DNA of 64,000 nucleotides from Phymatolithon calcareum (GCA_977006965.1 OZ345365.1:1426001-1490000); one strand, 5' to 3'; counted from the first letter of the stretch, positions 31,446-42,710 are shown. The notes: generated by a model from the sequence alone, not told the origin. Numbers and translations are program-made.

Positions 31446-32225
31446 GTGACGCTGACCGGACCGAACGGACCACAAACGACACAAGACAAGTTTCCGGCGC
31501 GGGCACCCGTGCCCGCGCCGGCGCAAGTGGCCGCAGCTATCGAGCTGCACAAAGTGCTTATTTCGGCGGTAATTTCGCCGGACATGGCGGGCGCGATCCC
31601 GAACGCGCCCGCCTGGGACTCGGCGAATCGAGAACTCACCACGCTCGAAATGCCAGACTCACATACTCAACCCGAACGTCGACGGATTTCGAAGAAATCT
31701 TTCGAATTTAAGCGGATTTGATACAGGCTGGCTATCATAACCGGTCCGACCACACGTGCACATGTGTGTCCGTCACAGGAAGAAGACAAGAGCAGAGCCA
31801 GGAACTTTTCCCCGCTCCAAGGCAGGGTTTTTTGAAATAGCAAGAGCTGTGCTCCGGCCTCTCCATGGGAGAAGACTATCATCTTCTAGTAGCTTTGTAG
31901 CACATGGATTCCGCCCCGAGTGATGTGCCGCAATGCTCAAGGAAGCTGGGAGAGAGGACAGCAGGAGATGAAAGAAGGTCACGAGATGACCAGCAACCGT
32001 GAGCATCCTAAATCGTTTTCCAACCCAGGTCATCCCTTTGAAGGACGGCGGCTGAAGATTGGCTGCGTAGAGATTTAGATGTTATGCTCCACGAAGCTGT
32101 GCACTTTGTGCGGCTTAGAGCTGTGGTGACATCAAATACCACTCGTATCTGTTAAAGTCTGCTGTAGCCGTAAGGGGAGTTGCTATAGGACAACTCCGAA
32201 ACCTGTTTTAAAGGAGAAGGAGAAG
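31446..32225 (+). mobile_element. Composite LINE insert in copy B
   Basis: This block is absent from copy A (near 23525). Its first part encodes a Pro/Ala-rich frame (31428-31721) with a GC-rich hairpin at 31497-31524 like that of LINE-V. Its end, ~31895-32225, is a LINE-Y' 3' end in plus orientation with a ggagaaggaga tail. Positions ~31905-31945 match the flanks of the hAT element at 52945-53952 and serve as its empty site. No target duplication was found. Confidence 0.65.
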
Positions 32226-33371
32226 TATGACGAAATGCCCTCTTTGGAAACAAGGACGACATGTCTTTTCATTCTAGATCAATTCGCACCCCGAATTTTA
32301 AGACGAAATTGAAACGTGAGTTCAAACATTCACCATTCCTAATGTTTTCTAACCTGACTGTCTTAAAGACTTGTTATATTTTCCTTGGTTAAGTCCTTTT
32401 TAAGTTGCAAGTATAGCTTAGTTGGAAAAACCACGATTTTCCGTCTTTTGTCAATGATTTACATGAATGGAAATCTCTGCATGAGAGAGGGAAGAATTTG
32501 ATAGTCCCTTGGCTTAAGAAACAGTAGCCCCGTTATAATACCCGACATTTTCGAGCACACTGTCAACAGAGGGAACGTAATTCCAAAATTTGAGAAAAAT
32601 CCCTTTATTGAGATCAGAGGGCCAGATCGGCAACTGAATTGTAAAAGAAATTCGCGTCAAGAGTGCAAAGGAGTGACTAGAGATGGCATCAGCTAGGCCA
32701 AAGTCTCAACGGTACTTTGTGCCATCTCATTGGCGATCTGAAATCGTAGTGTATCTGTCTCTTGTTGTCGAACAATACCGTGGCTTGAAAATGTGAGCTC
32801 GGTCAATAATGAGACAAGAAGGCTAAGAATGACACTGGCAGGAGATCCTATGGTGCGACCACGTCGGGAGACCTTCCGCAAGTGTCAGCTCGTAATAACA
32901 GACCCGGCAGTCGAAATAATGACAGGATGAGATGCACCAAGAGATCGCCAAGTTAGGTCACTGATTCGCACGTGCGTATAGCGCTAGCCGTTAGACCTGA
33001 CAGTGATAGGATTGTGCCGTTATTCGTGGTTGATGATATTCAGGCCCCAGCCAGTTAGTTGGAGCATCCGACAGCATAAAAGGCACCGCTCATCGCACCA
33101 AGTAAAGAATCAGGCAGGTCACAATTGGAGAAAGCGAGTGCCGACTACTGTACCTTGCCGACCCTGAGAGTGCAACAACTTAACGCGCCCATGAATATCT
33201 CTTCAGAAACAGTTTTGGCAAGTTCATCCCTTCCCACACAAGGCAACCCTCGTTAACACTTTCAAACAAGTTCATCGTTCACCGTAGGCTGACTTCGCAT
33301 GTTTAGAAGCTAAGTTTATAGTACTTCACCAATGGTTTCCTAATACGCTCTTCAGAACAGCTTACAATTCA

Positions 33372-33410
33372 CAGTCTGTGGGGCTTTTAAATAAACTTGA
33401 AAGGAAAAAA
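33372..33410 (+). mobile_element. 39-bp LINE 3'-end retro-insertion
   Basis: The insert starts CAGTCTGTGGGGC and ends with TTTTAAATAAACTTGAAAGG plus A6. It is flanked by the 13-bp duplication AGCTTACAATTCA (33359-33371 and 33411-33423). Copy A has the empty site at ~24549-24563. Only the last ~33 bp of the LINE-X/V 3' end plus tail were copied. Confidence 0.9.
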
Positions 33411-33449
33411 AGCTTACAATTCATTCCATTGCGGAATATATAAGCGTGT

Positions 33450-35129
33450 TTACAAATTAGAGTAGGCTCTTCTAATCAATTCCATAGCGCTTTTCGAATC
33501 CGCTACAACGTGCTCCCCTCCACTCTTAAGAAGCACTGCCAAGTTGACCAATGCGTTTGGATTCGCAGACTTGTCAATGGCGAATGTGTACAGCTGCACT
33601 GCACGGGGCACGTCTGCAGGCACTGCATCACTACCTTCTTCTAGCAACCGGCCTAATAATACCATGGCGTCTACATCACCGTATTCATCGATGGCACTTT
33701 CATAGATTTCAACGGCGTTTGGCACATTAGCTGGCACTCCAGGTTTCCCATTTTGCAGCATGAGTCCCAGGTTGATCATGGCTAGTGCATCTCTACCAAT
33801 CTCGATGGCACGGGTGAACAGCTCCATGGCCCGAACTGGATCTGCCGGCACGCCTTCTAGGCCATCTTGCAATATCAATCCCAAGTTGTTCATTGCGCTC
33901 ACGTCCCCGCCTTCTTCAATTGCTTGCGTATGCAGTTGCATTGCTCGAACAGGATCTGCCGGAACACCCTCTGCACCGTGTTGAAACAAGTATCCAAGAT
34001 TGACCATGGCGTGTATATGTCTGCCCTCGTTGATTGCCCGGGTATAGAGCTGTATGGCACGAGGCGGGTCTGCCGGTACGCCTTCTTGACCTTCATACAA
34101 CATCCATGCCAGATTGTTCATTGCCTGAACGTCTTCGCCTTCGTCCATTGCTTGCATGTATAGTTGAGCTGCTTGAGGAGGGTCTGCCGGAACACCATCT
34201 GCTCCATAGTGCAACAGGTATCCAAGATCGACCATTGAGCTTATATGTCTGCCCTCGTTGATAGCCCGGTTATAGAGCTTTGCGGCACGAGGCGGGTCAG
34301 CCGGTACGCCTTCGCGACCTTCATGCAACATCAATCCCAGTTTATTCATAGCCTTCATGTTTGCTCCTTCCTCGATTGCTTGCATGTATAGTTCAGCTGC
34401 ACGAGGAGGGTCTGCTGGAACACCAATAGCGCCGTCTTCCAGCAAAATCGCCAGATTGACCATGGCTAGTACATGCCGACCCTCGCTGATAGCGCGAGTA
34501 AACAGCTCCACGGCGCGAAGTGGATCTGCTGGCACGCCGTCTCGGCCATCTTGTAATATGAATCCCAAGTTGTTCATCGCGTTCTTGTCTGCGCCTTCTT
34601 CGATTGCTTGGGTGTATAGTTCCACTGCTCGAACAGGGTCTGCCGGAACACCATCTGCACCGTATTGAAACAAGTATCCAAGATTGACCAGGGCGGGTAT
34701 GTGTCTGCCCACGTTGATTGCGCGGTTATAGAGCTGTACGGCACGTGGAGGGTCTCCGGGAAGGCCTTCGCGACCCTCATGCAACATCCACCCCAGATTA
34801 TTCATTGCCTGAACGTTTTCGCCTTCCTCAATTGCTTTCATGTATAGTTGAGCTGCACGAGGATCTATTCCTCGAACGCCTTCCTCACCCTCGTCCAGCA
34901 GCTCTACGAGATTGGACAATGCGTCCAGGTGCTTTCCTTCCTCGATGGAAGTCGTGTACAATTCAGCAGTGCGAAGAGGGTCTGCAGTTACGTTCGGTTC
35001 AGAAAACAGCAACGGTAGTCCCTTCTTGTTCAGGTGATCTTCACCGGCTATTTCGTCGATTCCACGAGATTGCAGGTCCATCTCGCGCTCTGTATTTTCT
35101 TGAGCACCCGCCGCAGCAGTAAGATCCAT
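33450..35129 (-). CDS. Sel1-repeat protein, 559 aa (copy B)
   Basis: The frame is open from 35237, but the start is placed at 35129, where copy A also has MDLTAxAGAQEN. An ~55-residue acidic N-terminus is followed by thirteen 38-residue Sel1 repeats and a partial one. Relative to copy A, six whole repeats (684 bp) are extra. Repeats 4 and 10 of B both resemble repeat 4 of A, so the difference is best explained by unequal exchange between those two repeats. No frameshift or stop is present. Predicted role: helical scaffold for protein binding; partner unknown. Confidence 0.87.
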   Translation of the reverse strand: MDLTAAAGAQENTEREMDLQSRGIDEIAGEDHLNKKGLPLLFSEPNVTADPLRTAELYTTSIEEGKHLDALSNLVELLDEGEEGVRGIDPRAAQLYMKAIEEGENVQAMNNLGWMLHEGREGLPGDPPRAVQLYNRAINVGRHIPALVNLGYLFQYGADGVPADPVRAVELYTQAIEEGADKNAMNNLGFILQDGRDGVPADPLRAVELFTRAISEGRHVLAMVNLAILLEDGAIGVPADPPRAAELYMQAIEEGANMKAMNKLGLMLHEGREGVPADPPRAAKLYNRAINEGRHISSMVDLGYLLHYGADGVPADPPQAAQLYMQAMDEGEDVQAMNNLAWMLYEGQEGVPADPPRAIQLYTRAINEGRHIHAMVNLGYLFQHGAEGVPADPVRAMQLHTQAIEEGGDVSAMNNLGLILQDGLEGVPADPVRAMELFTRAIEIGRDALAMINLGLMLQNGKPGVPANVPNAVEIYESAIDEYGDVDAMVLLGRLLEEGSDAVPADVPRAVQLYTFAIDKSANPNALVNLAVLLKSGGEHVVADSKSAMELIRRAYSNL

Positions 35130-35633
35130 TGTATTGGGTGAGGACCAGGAATGCTTCGCTTCGAGTATGAGGTAATGGAAGTCCGCTTGCTCTTGAGACT
35201 GTGGGTACTTTGCAAGGGCGAAAATCACGGCTCGCACAAATAGAGGAACATGGAGTGCGGACGACTTTGGCCGTTATTGTAGAGGATACAGCGTGCGCTG
35301 AGATCGGTGCGCAAGCAGTGTTGACGCGTGTGAAGCAAAGATGAATGTTAACTGCAGTAAGTCAAGTCGGTACTCCCCTAGAACCTGAGCACTGTTGAAC
35401 GAGTTTTCTTTGGGAGTGAGGTGCCGTGGCTCTGGGGTCTAGGAGACGCGGCAGGGAAGAAGCTGCGCTGGGCCAGTAATGTGCAAACCGTTTGCAAGTT
35501 CAAAACGGAATATGACATGCTGAAATCCCGGAAAGTTCACTTTTAAACAAAAAAACAAGAATCAATCAATAAGTGAAGAAATCGGTCAGTCCAAAAAAAT
35601 CTAGAAAAGTGAACCAAATTACAGAAAAAAACC

Positions 35634-36427
35634 ATGGCTAAATATTTTCCCTGTCACTAATTTTCACGTCTGTGTCAATAAATTGAAAAAAAGCACGTCA
35701 GTGCCACTAATATGAAAAACAGCACTTCAGTGTCACTATTCTAAGAAACGATGGCTCAGTGTCACTAATCCTAAAAATCGCTCTTCTGTGTTACTAAAAG
35801 CAACTCAATAAGACACAATTATACTCTTCGGGAAAAGTTTCAGAAAACTAAAACTGCAGGCCTTCAGTTTTATGGAGCAGATCATTCCCGAGGAAAACTT
35901 GAGCTTATTGCATTAAGTAGACCGCTCAGAGCCATTAATCATGCCTGCGATTTTGGGAGAGCGTTGCCATTGACCACAGAACACTACTGCAAAAATTTCT
36001 CTTTGGCCCGATTTATCCACGTTATGGGCCAATCCGACTTTGTCAGACCGTTACAAAGGAAAACAATACCACGCAGTGAGTATCATATGGATTCTGAAAA
36101 CCTTGTGCACAACACCTGGAGCTTGCGAAACGTGGACTTGATAACGAGTATTACTCCTTGCCAAATTTTTACAAGATGAAAAGACTTTGCAATAATTATT
36201 TCCCGAAAATTGTACATTTCTAGCTTCTTCTGTAATTTTTAGTGCATGGTCGATTCGTTTGGAAGATTAGTGACACTGAGATGCCATATTTGGAAAATTG
36301 TGACACCAAGGCACTGTTTTGCAGATTAGTGACACTAACGTGTCATTTTGCAAAATAGTGACACTGAAATATCTTTTTCCCGATTAGTGACACAGACGTG
36401 AGAATTAGTGACATTGAAAATATGCGT
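35634..36427. mobile_element. Non-autonomous element E2 with AGTGWCACT end arrays
   Basis: This is an inverted relative of 7775-8912. Left motifs lie at ~35650, 35730, 35758 and right motifs at ~36268, 36298, 36327, 36357, 36386. The termini read TGGCTAAATATTTTCC and, inverted, GGACGCATATTTTCAA. It has no coding capacity. It lacks the nested MITE and the ~340-bp internal block present in E1. Confidence 0.72.
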
Positions 36428-36451
36428 CCAAAAACAATTAGGAGATGTGTA

Positions 36452-36601
36452 CCGTAAGCCGGGATTACAAATGTAAGCACAACGTAAGAGTAGCAGGCCC
36501 GAGTGGGTTCAAAAAGATCCGAGGGCGTAGTCCGAGGAACTATTGTACCCACGAGGGCCAGGTAGGAGTACGTTTTACACATTTGTTATCCCGGCTTACG
36601 G
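36452..36601. mobile_element. 150-bp TA-flanked MITE
   Basis: Terminal repeats of ~25 bp (CCGTAAGCCGGGATTACAAA, right copy with T/A exchange) are bounded by TA on both sides (36450-36451 and 36602-36603). The TA duplication fits the Tc1/mariner superfamily. Confidence 0.82.
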
Positions 36602-36603
36602 TA

Positions 36604-37726
36604 CACACACGACAGGTTTTTGTAGAAGCTAGAAAACACGCCATTTTGAGAAGTACAAGTTTGTCGCCAATGGAAGCTCCAACACAAAGTGCAAAAATGA
36701 CTCTTTCACCTGACCACTACGAACCGAAGCGATGATAAAACGGTCCATGACCAGACTGTTGTCGATTTCTGTTCGTGTTTTCAAAATACTAGAAAAAACT
36801 AACTTATTTTGATCTTACCTCCTGACAAAAATTAAGTAAGAAAAAATTATTTTTTCCTCTTCCCCTACTCAAATCTTTAGAAAATCCAACTTCTATTTTT
36901 CTCCTCTCCGAGGCTTAATGCAGTGATTTACAACTTATAAAATCCTCATCACATCAAAATAAACAATCGAATTTAATCTTCCAACTTATTTTTCTCGCAT
37001 CAGGTTTTATAAGGCGAAGGTTGAGCGAGTTTGGAAGATCATCCGGCCAATAGAACTTAGTATGAACGAAAGCGGGATGAGCGCTGAAAATGCTCAACTT
37101 CAGATGAATTGTTAAATATTTATCGGTCCAGGTTCACGTTTTCTTACGTTAGTTACGTGAAAGCAGCTCTTGTTTTCTCGCATCTACAAAAACAAGACCT
37201 GCTGGTCTGCAAGGATTGCTAGAGAAAGCCACTCATTGGGCCCAAGGACCGGGGATGATATCGTCATGAGTGTAGTGCTTGGACAGGTGCACATATTTTG
37301 CGTTTATTGTTTACAATGAACGTGAACTGTTCTCAGTAGGCTACTAGTGCACACGTTTCTTCGAAACGCGTTCGTTTCCGACGGACTATCATAGCATTCG
37401 TCTGTGAAGTGAAGTTATTTTTGAATTAAACGCCCTCAGCAACAGTCTTGAGGCTGTAAGGCAGATGCGTTTCAGCTGCTACTGTAATGGATCTTACACT
37501 TCTGAATTCTGTTCTTTCTAGCGTTTATTATATCAACCCCCTCAATTGAGGTAGACTTCCAACTTTCAAAAAGTAAAGAAGATATTGGGCAAACAGCCTT
37601 TTGGCGCCACACCTATAAAGCCTGCCTTTTCTTGGACTCTGGCCTGCACCAAGTTATCCTATTTAGGAGAGATAGCGCCGGCAGAAAGCATGAGTTGAAC
37701 ATCAGTGAGAGTGAAATCAGCTCAGT
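36604..37726. other. No recognised gene; possible promoter at the end
   Basis: This is AT-rich non-coding sequence. CCTATAAAGCC at ~37611-37621 could be a TATA box ~110 bp upstream of the ORF at 37727. Confidence 0.3.
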
Positions 37727-38179
37727 ATGAGTTCACCAAAAGATGATTGCGGGCATATCGGTGCTCAAGTTCATGCAAAAGCAACTGCTGTACCAAGCTT
37801 TAATCAGAGCTCTCCTCTTTACGGCGGAATCGCGAAGTCAAAATTAGTCAATGGGACCCTCTTGGAAGTTGTAGTCGAACAAATCAAGGGTCGTTCAAAC
37901 ACATCGCTGCGCGTCAAGTGGATTTTAGTCGATCAAGCATCGCCGGAAACAAAAAGAGTCCGAACTCAAGATTGGTCTTTTCAAGTTAATACTTCTCTTT
38001 TGGCTATTGCACCGTCGATAGCTGGTTGCTCTACTCTGGAGCTCATCCGGATGGAATACAGTGCATGGGATAGCCCACCGTTTACCAGCAGTTGGCGATG
38101 GAACTTTTCGAAAATAAGTATGATGCATATGCCACTCGCGTCGCTCTTCGACCCCGAAGAGGTCTTTCGCTTCCGGTAG
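37727..38179 (+). CDS. Hypothetical protein, 150 aa
   Basis: The frame starts MSSPKDDCGHIGAQVHAK and has a balanced composition, with a segment LLEVVVEQIKGR...LRVKWILVDQ of beta-strand character. A possible TATA box lies upstream. Downstream, other frames at 38185-38345 have plausible coding composition, so this may be the first exon or an intact part of a broken gene. No family is recognised. Confidence 0.45.
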   Translation: MSSPKDDCGHIGAQVHAKATAVPSFNQSSPLYGGIAKSKLVNGTLLEVVVEQIKGRSNTSLRVKWILVDQASPETKRVRTQDWSFQVNTSLLAIAPSIAGCSTLELIRMEYSAWDSPPFTSSWRWNFSKISMMHMPLASLFDPEEVFRFR

Positions 38180-38556
38180 CGGTGTAATCACTCATCTAGC
38201 ACCTAGTAAGCGCAAACGGAGGACTGCAGATGGACTTGTTTCGTCGTACACATTGCAGAATAATTGAAAAGTATGAAAGAGATTGCTCCGCAAGTCATGT
38301 TGAACGTATTCATGAGTTTGGCGGCTTTGAGGAGTCCGAGTAAGAATAAAAGATTATTAAAAATGTTTTGCAAAAAGTGTTCCCTCAATTAAGGGAAAAT
38401 TTCGGTACAATAGACACTAGAGTGGGTGCATTCAGGAATTAACAGATTGAGAGATCTGCTCATCTGTAGAAGTGTCGAGATCATTGTGAGATGACACTTT
38501 TACACCTTATATAGCCTTTTCGATAGAATTTCCGTTACATAATATAATCCTCAAAT

Positions 38557-38652
38557 GCCGCCGCAACGGCCACAATCATTGCTCAACTTGCCCGTCGCGC
38601 ATATCGTCGCAACGGCCACCGGTATTGCTCGCGTTGTCCGTTGCGCGTATCC
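38557..38652. repeat. Two-unit 48-bp tandem repeat
   Basis: Unit 1 (cgccgcaacggccac...tgcccgtcgcgcat) and unit 2 (cgtcgcaacggccac...tgtccgttgcgcgt) align with about ten changes. The repeat lies at the start of a GC-rich stretch with a weak 115-aa frame (38625-38972). Confidence 0.6.
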
Positions 38653-40894
38653 TACGTGCTGAACAAACTGTACTTAAGGCTTTCCGTGGCCTACCACTGT
38701 CCCATGGCAGAGCACGACCATCGCTATCCCTCCTGCGCTGCGCCGCGCAGCGTCTGCTGCCTAACCTCTACCTCGTGTTGCGCGGCTCCTTGCTGCCGCA
38801 CCTGGACCTGCGCCGCGCTGCGCCCTGCCGTTCCCTCTCTGATGCGCATCTCGGGGTCGCGGTCCATTTCGATTATCACCTTGCCCCAGATGTCCGCGGA
38901 CTGTACCCTCTCACCTTTTTCGTGCTTGTACCTGAGCTAGGAGCGAGCCCAAAAATTGGGCACATCTTCTAAATGGGGTCCCTGAACTTTACGAACCACA
39001 GCGCCGGCACCACCAAGTCAATACTGTCAACTTGCGGTCGTCATCCGTGTCTCTTCAATCCCCGCTTCTCCGGGCTACCCCAGTTGATTTTGCCTCTCTC
39101 GAGGTCAAAGAGAGAGAGAATTCTGTATGACACAAGATTTTTCGGGAAGTTAATCGAGAAAATAAAGTGACTGACTCGTCCATATGTCAGAATGCGACGC
39201 CAAGGTATCGAGCGGCGAGAAAAATAGGGCAAGGAATAGCATTGCGTGCATATGCAGGAGTAGGAATTCGATTCATGTCAAAAATCGTGAAGTAAGCTGC
39301 TGTGCCTGACGGCACGGTAGCATAGAAAGCAGCAGCTGTGGGAGCTGCTTCGCGAGAGCTGGAGTCCATTACGGTGAAGACCGACAACGCCGGCATCGAT
39401 AGTGTGGGACAACTGATAGAGATATCTATCGGGGATCCTACCTGCTAGTATCTCATTGACTGCGGATCTTTCTGTTGATCTGTTTGAGAGTCAGTTGCTT
39501 CACGAACGATATGTTGGAGTGTTCGAATTTAGGTGTCCCGTTCTCTACTGTGATTGGCTGAAATCGTGTAGGTTTGTTGAAATGTCAATTCCTGAATGTA
39601 CCCAGTGTCGTGGCCGTACTGTATCATACTGTAGCTGCAAAAAAACGTACAACCCAAAAAACAGAATCACCAAGCACGACGAGAGCACACGTTGGCAACT
39701 CTAACGTTCGTTTCCTTGGACATTTCCGGTGAAAAATTGAGGGATAAAGAGCTCGTGTCGGCTCGGAATTGCTAAGAAAGAATCGTCTTAGTGTGCTGCA
39801 GTGGCGTAAAGCAGTCCGCTCCAGTCGAGATCCAGCAGATCTCCAAGATTTTGCAGCTGCATATGGAGAACCGTTAATATCTCGCAGATATTCATCGTTA
39901 CCGTGCCCCACAGGCGAAATGGAAAGGGCGGGAACCGAAATGCATTTTTGCTATGCCCATGCTTACTGCAAGGCTGCAGCCCTGCGCAGGAGTAAGAACT
40001 CGTTTTGAATATATACACTATCGGCTTTGCTCTTATGAAGGTATTACATTGAATTCACGATTTCTTTTCTGGCAATGCCACTCTGGCTAACTACTTTTTT
40101 GCTTTTCCGTCTAAGCGATCAGACGTTTTTTGGACTGAAAACGGCTCATGAACTGGACTAGACAGTTGCTGTTACCAAACCCCGTTACGAATCTGATATT
40201 TCTCGCATTGGTAGAGATTGCCTAAGCGTGGCTGAAAAACCGTGAATGAAAAGAAAGTGATTTCTGCTAAATATATCTCTGGTCTTCAAGATGGTAAGCA
40301 GCGGACTGCTAATTACGACGTTGTGGGGTTTGAAACGCACAAGTTGGCAAACTGGCTGTGGTCGGGTTGTTCCCCGGCAAAAAGCCGAGGGTGCCGCAAA
40401 GCGGCGACCTTTATAGAAAAAGAATGGGATCAGTGGAAGAATCTGGAAGCCGCTTCGCGGCTTCCTAACCAAGATAAGAAACGTACTATGATTGCGACAG
40501 AATAGCTAAATGGAAAAATAACAACAAGAATGGTTTCGAAAAAAAATGGTAAGTGTATTGATCTTCTTTCTCACTGTCGATCGGCCGATTGCGCCGTACT
40601 ATATGTTGAAACGACGTGAAATCTATGACTCTGGACTGGGCGCGACTGCGTCTTCCAGTAACTCAGGAACAGAAGGCCTGGAAGAGATTGCGTGCGAAAT
40701 ATGGTCCGGCGTGAAGGTGCTGCTAAATGAGGATGAACGGCGCGAAATAGTTCGCGGGATGCCAAATTGGTGATCACTTTGGTTGGAGCCGGTTTCCGAT
40801 GACGTTCGTTTTGAAGCGCGTAACACTACCTGGAAGACTATGGAGACCCCTCCTCTACACAATTCTGCCCTAGCCCATCGCAGATTCATCTAAA
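38653..40894. other. Unrecognised region with short ORFs and hairpins
   Basis: Short plus-strand frames lie at 38625-38972, 39456-39704 (contains CTQCRGRTVSYCSC), 40242-40505 (87 aa) and 40546-40773 (75 aa). None has a recognised domain. The 40242 frame contains two perfect GC hairpins: GCCGCAAAGCGGC (~40396) and GGAAGCCGCTTCGCGGCTTCC-like (~40446-40466). No repeat partner was found in the window. Confidence 0.35.
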
Positions 40895-41165
40895 ATCGTA
40901 CATTACCAGCAGTTACTGTAGAATCATCAAAAGACGCTTTCTTCAAAAAAACCACACTTGAAGAGCCTGCATTTCGTGACTGGAAACGCATCTTCAAGTA
41001 CTGCGGAGGAGCGTTCCATTTACCCGCTCATGCGTTGTGCAGAATGCACGTAAACGACATTTAGTGTTGCGGAATCCAACGTGACCCACATGTCCACCAG
41101 TGTGTTCACCAAATATCATAAATGAGCCTGCAAATAGTTCTCCTGGAGAGCAGTGACCCCCGATG
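40895..41165 (+). repeat. Third copy of the two-TM gene 3' flank
   Basis: It matches 17190-17480 (gtagaatcatcaaa, actggaaacgcat, gcagaatgcac, atcataaatgagc). The two-TM coding sequence itself is absent here. LINE-X follows directly. Confidence 0.7.
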
Positions 41166-42295
41166 ATGGAACACGAAGAAAGGAAAAATCCAAATACTGG
41201 AATCGGAAGAGACATTCAAGCTGGCCAGCAAGGCCCTCGCATATGTCCCGGAAATCACCTACCTCGAAGTATCACTAGGACTGGAGGGGTTTACAGATAC
41301 GCAGATGTTCCAGCGCCTTGAGAAAGCAAAGACCGCTCTGTACGAGCTCCGGGAACTTGGAGTGTTCAAGAAGGGAATTGGCATACATAATTGCATGCAG
41401 GTATACAAGACAATAATCCAGCCACGCTGGGAGTACGCTATGCACTTAACACCGTGGACAGAAAACGTTCAGAGCGCCGTCAATGAAGTTGAACAAACTT
41501 TTTTCAGGCAGTTCTTCAGGCCATTGTCTCGACGAAAGACGGATAGACTTCGTCTACTATGTGGAATCCGCGCTGCTTCCCATCGACGGGAAATACTAGC
41601 TTTGAAGATGTTGAGGAGGAGCATGGCGAAACAAGAAAAGTTCCTGGAGGAACCGCCAGAGAGAAGAAACTCAGAAGAGCTTCAAGACTCAAGTAATGAC
41701 ATCGCAGCAGTGGAAGCCAGAAAACCGATGGATGAAGCGATGAAGCACATAATAGCGGACAAGTCTGCAGAAGCGCTTCGATCAACATTCCTGACAAAGG
41801 AAGGAGAGAGCCTTGTAACGAAGAGAAAGAGGAAAATTCCGTACGACAAGCAAGAGAAATCACTACAATACTTAAATTTTCATAAATGTAAAACAGGAAA
41901 CTGGCGATTCAGTACGCTTTGGGAAGATTTCCCCAAGTGTCTATAGCACTGATTGTGGACAGATTCGGAAACAAAGTTAAACAGCACATGGAGACCGTGG
42001 ATCCCAACTTGCCAGTCTATGAACTCCAAGGAAGAAGACAGAGCAGCAACTGGGAAGGCAGTAGATGACCTTTTGCTCTTCAGAAATAGCATAATCGAGA
42101 GTACGTAGAATGAAAAAGGCCTGCACTGAAAGAAGAAGCGACGCGTCGAGAACTGTTAGGAAGATTTATCCAAAACAATCGAGTACATGCTAGAGGCTCA
42201 GATAGAATTCCATACATAAGACTAGAGCCGCCCTAATGAGGGTAGCACGTGAAGAAGCCTTGGCCGTATAGTTAAAAGGTGCCGACGTTTATCAA
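41166..42295 (+). pseudogene. LINE-X, 5'-truncated
   Basis: The frame 41305-41946 covers 213 codons of the post-RT region: VYKTIIQPRWEYAMHLTPWT, LLCGIRAASHRREILALKMLR, then KRKRKIPYDK. It shifts frame in the terminal domain (near 41930), which continues in other frames to ~42120. The 3' UTR with gaggaagccttg is at ~42250. RT motifs would lie upstream and are missing. Confidence 0.85.
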
Positions 42296-42710
42296 GTTGG
42301 GAAACATGGTACCTTTTCAATGAATTCACTTAATTGTAATTGTATTCTTCTTCCTTTTTGCGTGTTCTGTAAGATGTACTTGAAGAGCTCCACATTTTTA
42401 TGGCTATCGTAGACTTCAACTGATATGAGTGGTACTTAATGTTAAAACAGCTTAAAGCTGCGCAAAGTGCAGACCTTCGGGATGATAACGCCAATAGCTC
42501 TACGCAGCCAAACTTCAGCCGCCACCCTTCCAAGGGATGACCAGGGTTGGAAACGAATTTTTATCGCATGCCGTCCAGTTCTGCCCCGACGTCTTATGTC
42601 TGTCCAAACTCTTTCTAAGTCTTCGTCTGAACTTCGAGAGCAAGTGCTGTCGGCGGAACTCCCATGGTTCTATTTGAGGAACTCCAGACCAAACCATTCC
42701 CTAAGTTAAA
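42296..42710 (-). pseudogene. LINE-Y' 3' end
   Basis: The minus frame 42515-42697 reads IEPWEFRRQHLLSKFRRRLRK and then runs into the Y' UTR (42385-42555). It sits tail to tail with LINE-X, in the same arrangement as at 1809-3305, so the pair was probably duplicated as a unit. Confidence 0.72.

Larger units (their letters stand above)
27197..35527. repeat. Segmental duplication copy B
   Basis: Partner of 19468-25884. The two are direct repeats separated by ~1.3 kb of LINE-Y sequence, as expected of an unequal exchange or a replication-based duplication. Copy B is longer because of LINE-V (29014-30040), a composite insert (31446-32225), a 39-bp retro-insert (33372-33410) and six extra Sel1 repeats. 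Confidence 0.92.

Noticed and set aside
33760-35122. Plus-strand frames with repeated SAGTPS/CIAR motifs
   Set aside because: Antisense of the Sel1 repeats; the periodicity comes from the repeats themselves.
36490-36530. Possible tRNA (gggttcaaaaagatcc resembles a B box)
   Set aside because: No cloverleaf arms or A box fit around it, and it lies inside a TA-flanked MITE.
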